DNA from: CALRWV02 sp943371965
Lineage (GTDB): Bacteria > Bacteroidota > JABWAT01
Direction of reading: 5' to 3'
Assembly: GCA_943371965.1 (NCBI GenBank)
Contig: CALRWV020000004.1
Coordinates: 310,001 to 374,000, forward strand
Length of the DNA: 64,000 nt
In this document: positions 9,117-17,663 of the stretch, in pieces
How the letters are laid out: every line of letters starts with the position of its first letter
How positions within the stretch are numbered: the first letter of the stretch is position 1
Translations under genes and position numbers: made by a program
The notes under the pieces: generated by a model
Databases searched by the model: none
The model's input: the letters and a program-made list of their open reading frames with translations, nothing else
What the model was told of the DNA's origin: nothing

Positions 9117-12056
9117 ATGAAAATCAAGCTGCTTTTTGCCATTGCAATTATTTCTGCATTCAACCTGTTTGCTCAGGAACCGGTCAATTACCGTTACACA
9201 ACAGAAACAGGGTTTCCCTCTCAGGAATTGTATGATGTTGTTACTGATACTTCGGGCTATATCTGGTTTGCAAGTTCTGAAGGACTTTCGCGTTTTGATG
9301 GATTGAGAACGGTAAACATGAAACTGTCTCCTCAAATCAGAAAATCGCTTTCAGGTTTGCGCGTTGGTCCGGATGGAAATATCTGGTGCGTCAATTTTGA
9401 CAGGCAGGTTCTTTTCACCTGTGGCGATTCACTGATTCCGTTCAATCTTTTGAAAGATAAACCATCATATGTTTTGCCCAGAATAGTTTTTCTTCCCGAT
9501 GGTAGAATTGCGGTTTCGCATTCACTGGGTCTTGCAGTTACCGATCTGAAAAACGGAAAAACACAATGGATAAAATATCAGAATTCCGGACCTTATTTCT
9601 TTCTTGATTTGGTTTGGAGTGACCGAGAAAAAAAAATGTTCCTCTACGAAACCGGATATGGTGTGTTGAGCTGGACACCAGGAGATTCTGTTTTAAAGAA
9701 ACCTGAAGGAAGTGAACGTTTTCACCATAAAACGGGGGCGGTTGTTCTTGCTGATTCACCGGAAGGTGTTTTATTTATAACCCAATCTACTTATGGAATT
9801 TATATTTACAAAAACAATTCAGTTTCCAGATTGCCGGTTTCAGATTTTCTTGCACGGGAAAAAATCTGGGTCACAATGGGAAAATACCTTAATAACCATG
9901 GACTTTGGTTTACATCTTATGACGGCGTTTATCATCTGCAAACTATTTCTGATAAAAGTCCTGATAAAACCTGGTTTAAAGGAACCCAATTTTCAGATGT
10001 TTCGGAAGATGCTGAGGGATCGCTGTGGTTTTCTGCGCTTCAGGACGGATTGATTCAGATTCCTGATGAAAACGTATTTCTGATTTCAGAATCAAACAGC
10101 ATGTTATCAGACAACAGCATAACAAGTTTCGCATTCGGTCCCGGGAAAATAATTTTCGCCGGAATGTACAACGGTGAAGTAGTTGCCATAGACCGTGAAT
10201 CGATGGCAATCCAAAAAACAGGGTTCAACAACAGAAAAAATGTGGAAGCGTTGTTTTATGAAACTGCAACAAAAAGACTTTTTGTTTCTTCCGGTGGACT
10301 ATGGGTATTGCCGGACTGGAAAAACGGTGAAAGAAAAATTTCAGTTCAAACAAGTTCAGTCAAACAAATCAGACCAGATTCAGAAAACCAGCTTTGGGTT
10401 GCTTCAAGCGGTGGAATTGAGCGAATTTCAAAAACTGGATTTGGATTGAAGAACAGTGAAGAAAACTTCAAAATTCCTTCACGTCAGGTTATTCCTTTGG
10501 GACATGATTCATTGTTATTTGCTTCAAGAGGTCAGTTGTTTTTGTATCAAAAAGGAAAACCAATAACTGCCCTCCGTGATGACTTTGGTAATGAATTGGA
10601 TATTACTGCTTTTGCTGAAGATCAGAAAAAACAATTCTGGCTTAGTGCTGACAGGAAAGGGCTGTACCGTTATTCAAATGGAAAATTGAAGGGTCCATTT
10701 CCGGAAAAAATAAAACTGGATTTGCTTTCTGTTAGGGTTATGGAATACAGTGATTCCATTGTTTGGATTGGAACCAATCAGGGGCTGTATAAAATAAAAC
10801 AGGTTACCGGTGATTCCATTGCTATTTCCGGTCCTGTAATCCGAAGGGAAATCACTGTTCTGAAAATTGATTCTTCTTTTATTTGGGTTGGTACAGGAAA
10901 AGGAATTATCAGAATTCCCAAAAATTATCAGTACCTCACTGCAGTTCCGCCGGTTGTCAGATATGAATCAGTCAGTATCGATGGAAAAGATACGACAGTA
11001 CAAAAATCCTATTTTCTTGAAAATCCGCCTTCTGTTTTTTCCGTTGAATTTTCAGTTCCTACTTACCGCAATCAGGAAAATTATTTTTTCCGTTACAGAG
11101 TTTTGGGGTTATCAGACTCCTGGACTGAAACCCCAGCACAATCTCCTTCTGCTAGATTGATTGGATTGGCACCTGGTGAATACCGAATTGAAGTTGCCGC
11201 AGTCAATATGGAAAATAAAATGAGTCCTGAATTTTCAGTAATGACAGTGATAATTCCACCGCCGTTTTGGAAGACAACCTGGTTTTTGGTTGCTTCTGTT
11301 TTTGGAATTCTGTTTTCGATTTTTCTGGTTTACCGTTGGCAATTGAACCGTTACCAAATTCAGCTTCTGCAAAAACAGGAACGTGAAAGTTTACAAAACG
11401 AACTGCGGCTTTCGCAAATGAGTGCATTGACTGCTCAAATGAATCCGCATTTTATTTTCAATGCGCTGAGTTCCATTCAAAGTTTTATTTTCAAGAATGA
11501 CAAACTGAATGCCAACATTTATTTGGGAAAATTTTCTGATCTGATCAGAAGCATTCTCCGTTTCAGTGAAGTTCATGATATTTCGCTGACGGAGGAAATC
11601 AAAGCTTTGAAATTGTATCTCGATCTTGAAAGTCTTCGTTTCAACAGCCATCTTGAATGGTCGCTGGAATGTTCGGAAACCATTGCTCAGGATCAGATTT
11701 ACATTCCTTCCATGATCATTCAGCCATATATCGAAAATGCAATCAAACACGGACTGAGCCATAAACAGGAAGATAGAAAATTGAAAATCATATTTGACTG
11801 CAGTCCTGATTCTAACGTTCTTTATGTGGAAATTGATGACAACGGAATCGGCCGGAAAAAGTCATCTGAAATAAATTCAAACAGACCCGGTTATCATCAG
11901 TCATTTGCACATTCAGCAATTGAAAAAAGATTGGAAATCCTGAATCATTCAGGCAAATACCCGATTGGGGTTTCAATTATTGACAAGGAAAATGAACGTC
12001 AGCAATCAACGGGAACACTGGTAAAAATTAATATTCCGGTAACCAAACATGAGTGA
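9117..12056 (+). CDS. Propeller sensor histidine kinase of the LytS/YehU type
   Basis: A 979-residue membrane kinase. The ATG at 9117 is preferred over an in-frame TTG at 9090 because a clean signal peptide (residues 1-20, ending NLFAQ) starts there. Propeller repeats fill ~21-630 (YIWFASSEGLSRFDG first), then a Y_Y_Y domain ~634-716, one membrane helix ~720-741, a short coiled coil and a His_kinase domain. The phospho-acceptor His is in QMNPHFIFNAL at about residue 778. The N box is IENAIKHG and the G box DDNGIG, so the ATPase looks intact. The stop overlaps the start of the LytTR regulator gene by 8 bp, giving a classic LytS/LytR-type pair. The periplasmic ligand is unknown; related propeller sensors bind oligosaccharides or other polymers. 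Confidence 0.88.
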   Translation: MKIKLLFAIAIISAFNLFAQEPVNYRYTTETGFPSQELYDVVTDTSGYIWFASSEGLSRFDGLRTVNMKLSPQIRKSLSGLRVGPDGNIWCVNFDRQVLFTCGDSLIPFNLLKDKPSYVLPRIVFLPDGRIAVSHSLGLAVTDLKNGKTQWIKYQNSGPYFFLDLVWSDREKKMFLYETGYGVLSWTPGDSVLKKPEGSERFHHKTGAVVLADSPEGVLFITQSTYGIYIYKNNSVSRLPVSDFLAREKIWVTMGKYLNNHGLWFTSYDGVYHLQTISDKSPDKTWFKGTQFSDVSEDAEGSLWFSALQDGLIQIPDENVFLISESNSMLSDNSITSFAFGPGKIIFAGMYNGEVVAIDRESMAIQKTGFNNRKNVEALFYETATKRLFVSSGGLWVLPDWKNGERKISVQTSSVKQIRPDSENQLWVASSGGIERISKTGFGLKNSEENFKIPSRQVIPLGHDSLLFASRGQLFLYQKGKPITALRDDFGNELDITAFAEDQKKQFWLSADRKGLYRYSNGKLKGPFPEKIKLDLLSVRVMEYSDSIVWIGTNQGLYKIKQVTGDSIAISGPVIRREITVLKIDSSFIWVGTGKGIIRIPKNYQYLTAVPPVVRYESVSIDGKDTTVQKSYFLENPPSVFSVEFSVPTYRNQENYFFRYRVLGLSDSWTETPAQSPSARLIGLAPGEYRIEVAAVNMENKMSPEFSVMTVIIPPPFWKTTWFLVASVFGILFSIFLVYRWQLNRYQIQLLQKQERESLQNELRLSQMSALTAQMNPHFIFNALSSIQSFIFKNDKLNANIYLGKFSDLIRSILRFSEVHDISLTEEIKALKLYLDLESLRFNSHLEWSLECSETIAQDQIYIPSMIIQPYIENAIKHGLSHKQEDRKLKIIFDCSPDSNVLYVEIDDNGIGRKKSSEINSNRPGYHQSFAHSAIEKRLEILNHSGKYPIGVSIIDKENERQQSTGTLVKINIPVTKHE

Positions 12057-12807
12057 AAAAATAACCGCAATTGTAGTTGAAGATGAAGATCTGGCACGTG
12101 AAAGCATGGAAGCCATGCTGGATGAATTTATACCATCTGTCCATCGGTTGGGAAGTGCCGCCAATCTTCCAGATGCGGTGAAACTGATTCATCTCAATAA
12201 ACCACAATTGGTTTTTCTTGACATTGAACTTCCCGGATATTCAGGTTTGCAGATTCTTGATTTTTTCAATAAAGATGAAATTACTTTTGAAATTATTTTT
12301 ACCACAGCTTATAACCAGTACGCCATTCAGGCTTTCCAGCTTTCTGCAGTTGATTATCTGTTGAAGCCCATTCAGGTTGACCAGATTGAAAATGCAGTCC
12401 AAAAAATAATCCGCAGAAAAGTAAGGTTTGATTCAGGAAAAAATCTTGCTTTGAAGGAAAACATGACACCCGGAAAATCGGGTAAAATTGTTGTACCCCA
12501 TTCAGAAGGATATTCTTTTCTTCCAGTAGAAGAAATTTTATTTGTAAAAGCTTCGGGCGCATATTCTGAATTTATTCTTGTCGGCGGGAAAAAACTTCTT
12601 GTTGGAAAAAATCTGAAGGATTTTGAAACCCTTCTTGAAAACCGCGGATTTTTCAGACCACACCGTTCTTACCTGATTAACCTCCATCATGTCCGCGAAT
12701 TTGTGCGGAAAGAAGGCGGATATGTTGTCATGACCAATGGCGAGGAACTTGCTGTTTCCAACAATCGCCGTGAAGATTTGATTGCCGCAGTTTCCAAACT
12801 TTCCTGA
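12049..12807 (+). CDS. LytTR-family response regulator
   Basis: A 252-residue transcription regulator paired with the kinase it overlaps by 8 bp. The receiver domain spans residues ~5-120 with the acidic pair EDED near the N-terminus, phospho-acceptor Asp58 in VFLDIELPG, and the conserved LLKP at 104-107. The LytTR DNA-binding domain covers ~145-250 (KIVVPHSEGYSFLPVEEILF and the FFRPHRSYLINL segment). It should bind direct repeats upstream of target promoters after phosphorylation. The nearest downstream targets to consider are the orphan receiver and the Gly-rich secreted protein gene. Confidence 0.9.
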   Translation: MSEKITAIVVEDEDLARESMEAMLDEFIPSVHRLGSAANLPDAVKLIHLNKPQLVFLDIELPGYSGLQILDFFNKDEITFEIIFTTAYNQYAIQAFQLSAVDYLLKPIQVDQIENAVQKIIRRKVRFDSGKNLALKENMTPGKSGKIVVPHSEGYSFLPVEEILFVKASGAYSEFILVGGKKLLVGKNLKDFETLLENRGFFRPHRSYLINLHHVREFVRKEGGYVVMTNGEELAVSNNRREDLIAAVSKLS

Positions 12808-12928
12808 ATCCTTCGTCAACTGATTCAATCCTTTCACAAACCCAGCAAAACGGTTGGAGTGAATTTCATCACATTTGATTTATGAACCGATTATTCTTGC
12901 AAATGAATTTTGTGGAACAAACCGGTTA

Positions 12929-13318
12929 ATGAAAAAAAGAATCAAAGCAGCAGTTGTTGAAGATGAACCGAATTCGCTTGAATTTATTCTGGGAATCATT
13001 GAAATATTTTTTCCTTCCATTCAGATTGCCGGTTTTTCTGAAAATCTGAAAACTGGTTTAACCATTATCAACAAGCACAAACCAGACCTGATTTTTGCAG
13101 ATATAGAACTTCCTGATGGAAATGGTTTGAGATTTCCGGAAATGATTTCAGAAATGAATCCTGATTATCATCCCATTTTTATTTTTATTTCTGCAAATGA
13201 AAGTTACAGGAAAATGATTGATCCCCAAAACTCTTATTTCCTGACAAAACCTGTTCAAATTAAATTGCTTGAAAAGATTATTGAGCAAATTTCAAATAAG
13301 CTGATTCAGGCAAACTGA
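12929..13318 (+). CDS. Stand-alone receiver domain, LytR-like
   Basis: A 129-residue single-domain response regulator. The ATG at 12929 starts directly at the domain (MKKRIKAAVVEDEPNS); an in-frame upstream start would add 18 unrelated residues. Acid pocket EDE, phospho-acceptor Asp58 in IFADIELPDG, a Ser in ISANES and the Lys of LTKPVQ are all present, so it should be phosphorylatable. Its sequence is close in layout to the receiver of the preceding LytTR regulator (DIELP motif at the same residue), which suggests it arose by duplication with loss of the DNA-binding half. It may act as a phosphate sink or competitor for the kinase. Confidence 0.8.
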   Translation: MKKRIKAAVVEDEPNSLEFILGIIEIFFPSIQIAGFSENLKTGLTIINKHKPDLIFADIELPDGNGLRFPEMISEMNPDYHPIFIFISANESYRKMIDPQNSYFLTKPVQIKLLEKIIEQISNKLIQAN

Positions 13319-13415
13319 TCTGATTTTGAATTTCACTCATAAAGCCGAACCCAAATCTGATGAATCAAAAATCCCTGTTCATCAATCCATCTTCATCCTC
13401 TGATTTTCCTTGACC

Positions 13416-13423
13416 TACTTTTG
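13416..13423 (+). promoter_or_regulatory. Possible Bacteroidota-type -7 element
   Basis: TACTTTTG matches the TAnnTTTG -7 consensus of Bacteroidota sigma factors and would give a leader of about 20 nt before the ATG at 13452, whose AGGGAAA ribosome site lies 5 nt upstream. No convincing -33 TTTG is visible. The paralogous gene at 43874 has a related GACTTTTG at 43804-43811. Confidence 0.25.
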
Positions 13424-13451
13424 TCTGCACAAAACTTAGGATGAGGGAAAA

Positions 13452-16400
13452 ATGAAAAAATTATTAATGCTGACTCTGTTACTGGCTTGGATTTCAGGAT
13501 TTCTGGCAGCTCAGACAACCTACACTGTCAACTCAACAGCTGATACCAATACAGGTTCAGGAACAACTGGAACTTTGCGTTATGTGCTGACTGCAATCAA
13601 CACTGCAGCAACAGGAAACAACACGATTAATATGACCGGAATAACTGGAACCATCACGTTAACAAGTGCACTTCCTCCAATTAATTATGGATTGACAATA
13701 AACGGTCCAGGAGCTGCAAATCTTACTATTTCAGGAAATAATTTATACCGGATTTTATTTGTTGGAGCTGGTACAAGTCCGTTTACTGCGGCAATACCGG
13801 CAGCTCCAACGGTTGTTATCAATGATATCACTCTTGCAAACGGATCAGGAAAAGGATTCAATGGATTGCAGGGTAGTGGTGCAAGTCCGGGAATGGGCGG
13901 AGCCATATTTCTGAATGCAGGTAATTTACGTGCAAATGATGTTGTTTTTTCGGGTAACACTGCAATCGGCGGCAATGGTTCTTCGGGATATAATTATGGT
14001 GGCTCAGGATTTGGTGCTTCCGGGAATCTGGCAAGTACAGGTGGTTCTTCCGGTTACTTGGGCGGAACTGCTGGAACAACAGGAACTACAGGTGGAGTTG
14101 GTGGAATTGGTGCCGGTGGCGGTTATGGTTCAGTAACCGGTGGTGCTGGTGGTTTTGCAGGTGGCGGCGGTGGCGGTGGAACCAATGGTGGTGCCGGTGG
14201 TTTTGGCGGCGGTGGAGGATCAACATTTCAGGTAGCCGGAATTCAGGGTGTTGGTGGATTTGGCGGAGGAAATGCTGGGCAATCTGGTGGTGGAAGAAGT
14301 GGTTCCGGTGCTGGAATGGGTGGAGCCATTTTTCAAAAAGGCGGAACCATGTATCTGATTGATTGTTCATTCAATTCAAATACCACAACAGCAGGAACAG
14401 TTACCAATAATGCTGCAACTACCGGTTCAACTTATGGTGGAGCAGTTTTTATTTACGGCGGAAGTTACCAGTTCAAAAAACCGGCTTACAGTGGAAATAC
14501 AGCAGTGAATGGAGCAGATGTTTACAAATACGGAGGAACTTCTCTTGCCCTTGAACCTTCAACTGAAATTATGCTTCCGAATGATGTAACAGGTGTATCG
14601 GCTTATCTGAAAGCAATCATCAATCCGAAAGGATATGAAACAACTTATCATTTTGAATACAGCACTTCTGCAGATCTTTCAGGTGCCACTTCAACAACAC
14701 CTGCTTCTGCTGGAAATGGTTCTGGAAATGTTGCGGTTACAACCAAAATCAACCGTTTAACGACTGGAACCAGATATTATTACAGAGTTATTGCAGAAAA
14801 TGAAGTGGGATATACCATTTCTTCCATTACCAGTTTCAGATACACACCTAAAGTGAATGACATGATTTTCTGGGTGAAATCTGACAGTGGTGTTACTTTC
14901 AACGGCAACAATAATGTTACAGGCTGGACTGATTTGTCATCAGTAGGCCGTTCCATTTTCGGGATTTCAAATACACGTCTGGCCGGAAAAGACGTAACGT
15001 ATCTTGGTGGAAAACAGACTCTGAGATTTGATGGTGCAGATGTTATGCTGACAGACAGAAAAATTGATCTGACACATGAATATACTATTCTGATTGCAGC
15101 GAGAAACCATACCCGGAAAAACTACAATGGTATGATCAGGGTTGCAGGAACCGGAACTTCAACTGCTTCATCCCTGGAACTCCAGTGGGATCAGGGAACA
15201 ACCAATGTATACAGCGGAACACTTCAGATTTTTGCAAACCGTCCGGCTTCAGGAACGGCTGGAATGACCAATTATACCTATACCAACGTCGGTCCGGGAA
15301 TAGGAAATTTTTATCTTCTGGCTGTTAGGGTTGGAACTGACGGAAACGGTGAAATCAGAATCAACGGAAAAACGCTGACTCCTTCTGCAACATCAGGAAC
15401 AAGTCTGCTTCCTGCAATCAGTGACAGCTTGTATTTGGGATTGGGAGTTTACAATCTGCAGGGTGCAATCAACGGCAATTTTGCTGAAATCATGATTTTT
15501 GACCGTAAAATAAATGATTTTGAACTCCAGAATCTTGAAAACAGAATGGGAACTTATTGGGGGATTGGAAATTCAACTTCTGCAACCCCGTCGATTACTT
15601 CAGCAGCAACGGGAAATTTTGTTTTGGGAACTACAGGTGCATCTGTTCTGCTGACGACAGGAAGTACTACATCAGGTAGTTTGAGTTCCACAACCGGAAC
15701 AGCACCAACCATAGTAGGTTCGTTACCTGCCGGAACAGAACAAATTTCACCGGACAAATTCTGGACAATTACCAATTCCGGGCTGACAAATCTGACCTAC
15801 AGTCTAACACTTGATCTTTCATCGATTCAGTCCATCTCAAACTTTTCATCAATTAAAGTTCTCAAACGGTCAAACGCATCCAGTGAGTGGAAAGATGTAA
15901 CCCAGGCACCAATCAACGCATCTGTAATTTATGACGAACCTTTCATTACAATATTCGGATTGACAGATTTTTCAGATTTTGCAATTGGAGGTGGAGCTGA
16001 CAACAATTCACTTCCTGTTGAAATGATTGATTTTTCTTATGCGAATTCATCAAATGGAATTACTCTGAACTGGAAAACCAAAACTGAAATCAACAATTAC
16101 GGATGGGAAATCGAAAATTTGGGAACAGGGAACAAGGAAGAAGGAACATGGAGGAAAATTGGTTTTGTGGCGGGAAAAGGAACAACAACTGATGCTCATT
16201 CTTATTCTTTCACATTACCCATCACCCATAACTCATTACCAATTCAATACAGACTTAAACAAATTGATACAGATGGAAAATTTGAATATTCAAACATTCT
16301 CACTGTAAACCTGCAACCTGAAACCTACAGCCTTTCACAAAATTATCCGAATCCGTTCAATCCGAATACTGCAATTAAATTTCAAATCGCGGTTGATGGA

Positions 16401-16583
16401 AACGTTGAACTTAAAGTTTACAACCTGTTGGGTCAGGAAGTGGCTGTTCTGGTCAATCAATTTAAGGAAGCAGGAAAGTACTCAGTTCCTTTCGATGGAA
16501 GAAACATGACCAGCGGATTGTATTTCTATACCATCAAATCAGGCAATTTTTCTCAAACAAAAAGAATGATGCTGGTTAAGTAG
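13452..16583 (+). CDS. Secreted Gly-rich beta-helix / FN3 / lectin-like protein with T9SS sorting domain
   Basis: A 1043-residue T9SS cargo. Signal peptide 1-20 ends FLAAQ. The mature protein opens with TTYTVNSTADTNTGSG and a polymorphic-repeat, right-handed beta-helix region to about residue 360, interrupted by long Gly-rich loops (~180-300). Next come an FN3-like module (~370-460), a concanavalin-like domain (~470-700), a T9SS-associated beta domain containing NNYGWEIE (~850-950), and a type-A sorting domain starting NYPNPFNPNTA. It is probably a large surface adhesin. Two loops in the last third are encoded by short repeats also found in intergenic DNA (16121-16148 and about 16215-16243). 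It is paralogous to the gene at 43874. Confidence 0.85.
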   Translation: MKKLLMLTLLLAWISGFLAAQTTYTVNSTADTNTGSGTTGTLRYVLTAINTAATGNNTINMTGITGTITLTSALPPINYGLTINGPGAANLTISGNNLYRILFVGAGTSPFTAAIPAAPTVVINDITLANGSGKGFNGLQGSGASPGMGGAIFLNAGNLRANDVVFSGNTAIGGNGSSGYNYGGSGFGASGNLASTGGSSGYLGGTAGTTGTTGGVGGIGAGGGYGSVTGGAGGFAGGGGGGGTNGGAGGFGGGGGSTFQVAGIQGVGGFGGGNAGQSGGGRSGSGAGMGGAIFQKGGTMYLIDCSFNSNTTTAGTVTNNAATTGSTYGGAVFIYGGSYQFKKPAYSGNTAVNGADVYKYGGTSLALEPSTEIMLPNDVTGVSAYLKAIINPKGYETTYHFEYSTSADLSGATSTTPASAGNGSGNVAVTTKINRLTTGTRYYYRVIAENEVGYTISSITSFRYTPKVNDMIFWVKSDSGVTFNGNNNVTGWTDLSSVGRSIFGISNTRLAGKDVTYLGGKQTLRFDGADVMLTDRKIDLTHEYTILIAARNHTRKNYNGMIRVAGTGTSTASSLELQWDQGTTNVYSGTLQIFANRPASGTAGMTNYTYTNVGPGIGNFYLLAVRVGTDGNGEIRINGKTLTPSATSGTSLLPAISDSLYLGLGVYNLQGAINGNFAEIMIFDRKINDFELQNLENRMGTYWGIGNSTSATPSITSAATGNFVLGTTGASVLLTTGSTTSGSLSSTTGTAPTIVGSLPAGTEQISPDKFWTITNSGLTNLTYSLTLDLSSIQSISNFSSIKVLKRSNASSEWKDVTQAPINASVIYDEPFITIFGLTDFSDFAIGGGADNNSLPVEMIDFSYANSSNGITLNWKTKTEINNYGWEIENLGTGNKEEGTWRKIGFVAGKGTTTDAHSYSFTLPITHNSLPIQYRLKQIDTDGKFEYSNILTVNLQPETYSLSQNYPNPFNPNTAIKFQIAVDGNVELKVYNLLGQEVAVLVNQFKEAGKYSVPFDGRNMTSGLYFYTIKSGNFSQTKRMMLVK

Positions 16584-16740
16584 GCAAGTGGTGAATGGCA
16601 AGTGGCAAGTAGCAAGTAGTGAGTTGCAAGTGGTTAGATAAAACTGTTGGAAATTGTTGCGATTGCTGACAGACTGATTTCCAGTCACTGAATACTTGGT
16701 GACTGGATAATCATCACTCATTACTCATTGAAAATCCGGC
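16583..16740. repeat. GGCAAGT short repeats and hairpin between convergent genes
   Basis: After the secreted protein gene lie irregular repeats of GGCAAGTGG/GCAAGTAG (16583-16633), then a hairpin CCAGTCAC/GTGACTGG (16680-16705) and CATCACTCATTACTCAT. The last motif resembles the in-frame CCCATCACCCATAACTCAT inside the preceding gene. No coding potential is apparent. Confidence 0.5.
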
Positions 16741-16770
16741 AACTGACGGACGACTGCCGTATCACGGATT

Positions 16771-17478
16771 TCACGCCTGAAATAAAAATATTGCAGGAAA
16801 GTCAGTTGGAATCTCCGGCTTTGCGTGTTTGAATTCACGGACGGTTTTGGTTACAATGGTTTCATTTTCACCTGTCAGGTCAACAGCAACACTCAAACGT
16901 GTTGAATCATCAAGATGCTTAATCAGTTCATCAAACAGGATAACATTTCGGTAAGGTGCTTCAATAAATATCTGTGACATTGACCGTGCATCTGATTCTT
17001 TTTCAAGTGCCTTTATCATTTTCATCCGTTCTTCATCTTTTCTGGGAAGGTAGCCGTGAAAAGCGAAAACCTGACCTGTCAAACCGGATGCCATCAATCC
17101 CAAAAATATTGATGACGGTCCGGGCAGTGGAATTACTTTAATATTTTTACGGTGCGCAGCTTGAACCAATAAACTACCAGGATCGGCAATTCCCGGCAAA
17201 CCTGCATCCGAAATAATTCCCCAAGATTCGTTGTCCGCAATTTCTTTGATAAAACTTGAAATATCGGAAGGATTGGTATGCTCGTTCAGCAAAACATATT
17301 TCCATTCACGGATATGTTTTTTAATTCCCAAATACTTGAAAAGCTGACCGGTTCCCTTCACACTTTCAATAAATAAGCCGTCAAGCGAATCCAGAATTTC
17401 ACCAATCATGGGTGCCAAAAAAGATTCAGGTTTGTTGGTTGAACTCAGAACATTGGGAATCAAATAGATTTTTTTCAT
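16771..17478 (-). CDS. RsmI-like SAM-dependent (tetrapyrrole methylase fold) methyltransferase
   Basis: A 235-residue protein of the tetrapyrrole methylase superfamily, closest in style to RsmI, which 2'-O-methylates 16S rRNA C1402. Key segments are WGIISDAGLPGIADPGSLLV, VIPLPGPSSIFLGLMASGL, FAFHGYLPRKDEER and SQIFIEAPYRN. It is shorter than canonical RsmI and may be the second paralog known from Bacteroidota, so the substrate is uncertain. The ATG at 17478 begins MKKIYLIPNV, the natural domain start; the longer open frame upstream (to 17796) overlaps the divergent HD-GYP gene and is not credible. Cytoplasmic. Confidence 0.82.
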   Translation of the reverse strand: MKKIYLIPNVLSSTNKPESFLAPMIGEILDSLDGLFIESVKGTGQLFKYLGIKKHIREWKYVLLNEHTNPSDISSFIKEIADNESWGIISDAGLPGIADPGSLLVQAAHRKNIKVIPLPGPSSIFLGLMASGLTGQVFAFHGYLPRKDEERMKMIKALEKESDARSMSQIFIEAPYRNVILFDELIKHLDDSTRLSVAVDLTGENETIVTKTVREFKHAKPEIPTDFPAIFLFQA

Positions 17479-17663
17479 GTTACTTTTAGAAGTGTTTTTA
17501 TAGTGAAATTTCAGTGAAATTACTTTTTGTATCTTTTTTTTGGGATACAGATCAACTAATTGGGTAAAATTAAACGATTTAACTATAAAAGTATTGAAAA
17601 AAACCGTAATTTTAGTTACTATACAGATTAAATAATTTCGAAAACAGACAATTGAGGAATAAT

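Noticed and set aside
14086..14370. His/Gln-rich minus-strand reading frame
   Set aside because: It is the antisense of the Gly-rich coding region of the secreted protein; the odd composition is a by-product of GGN codons. The same applies to minus-strand frames at 44379-44674.
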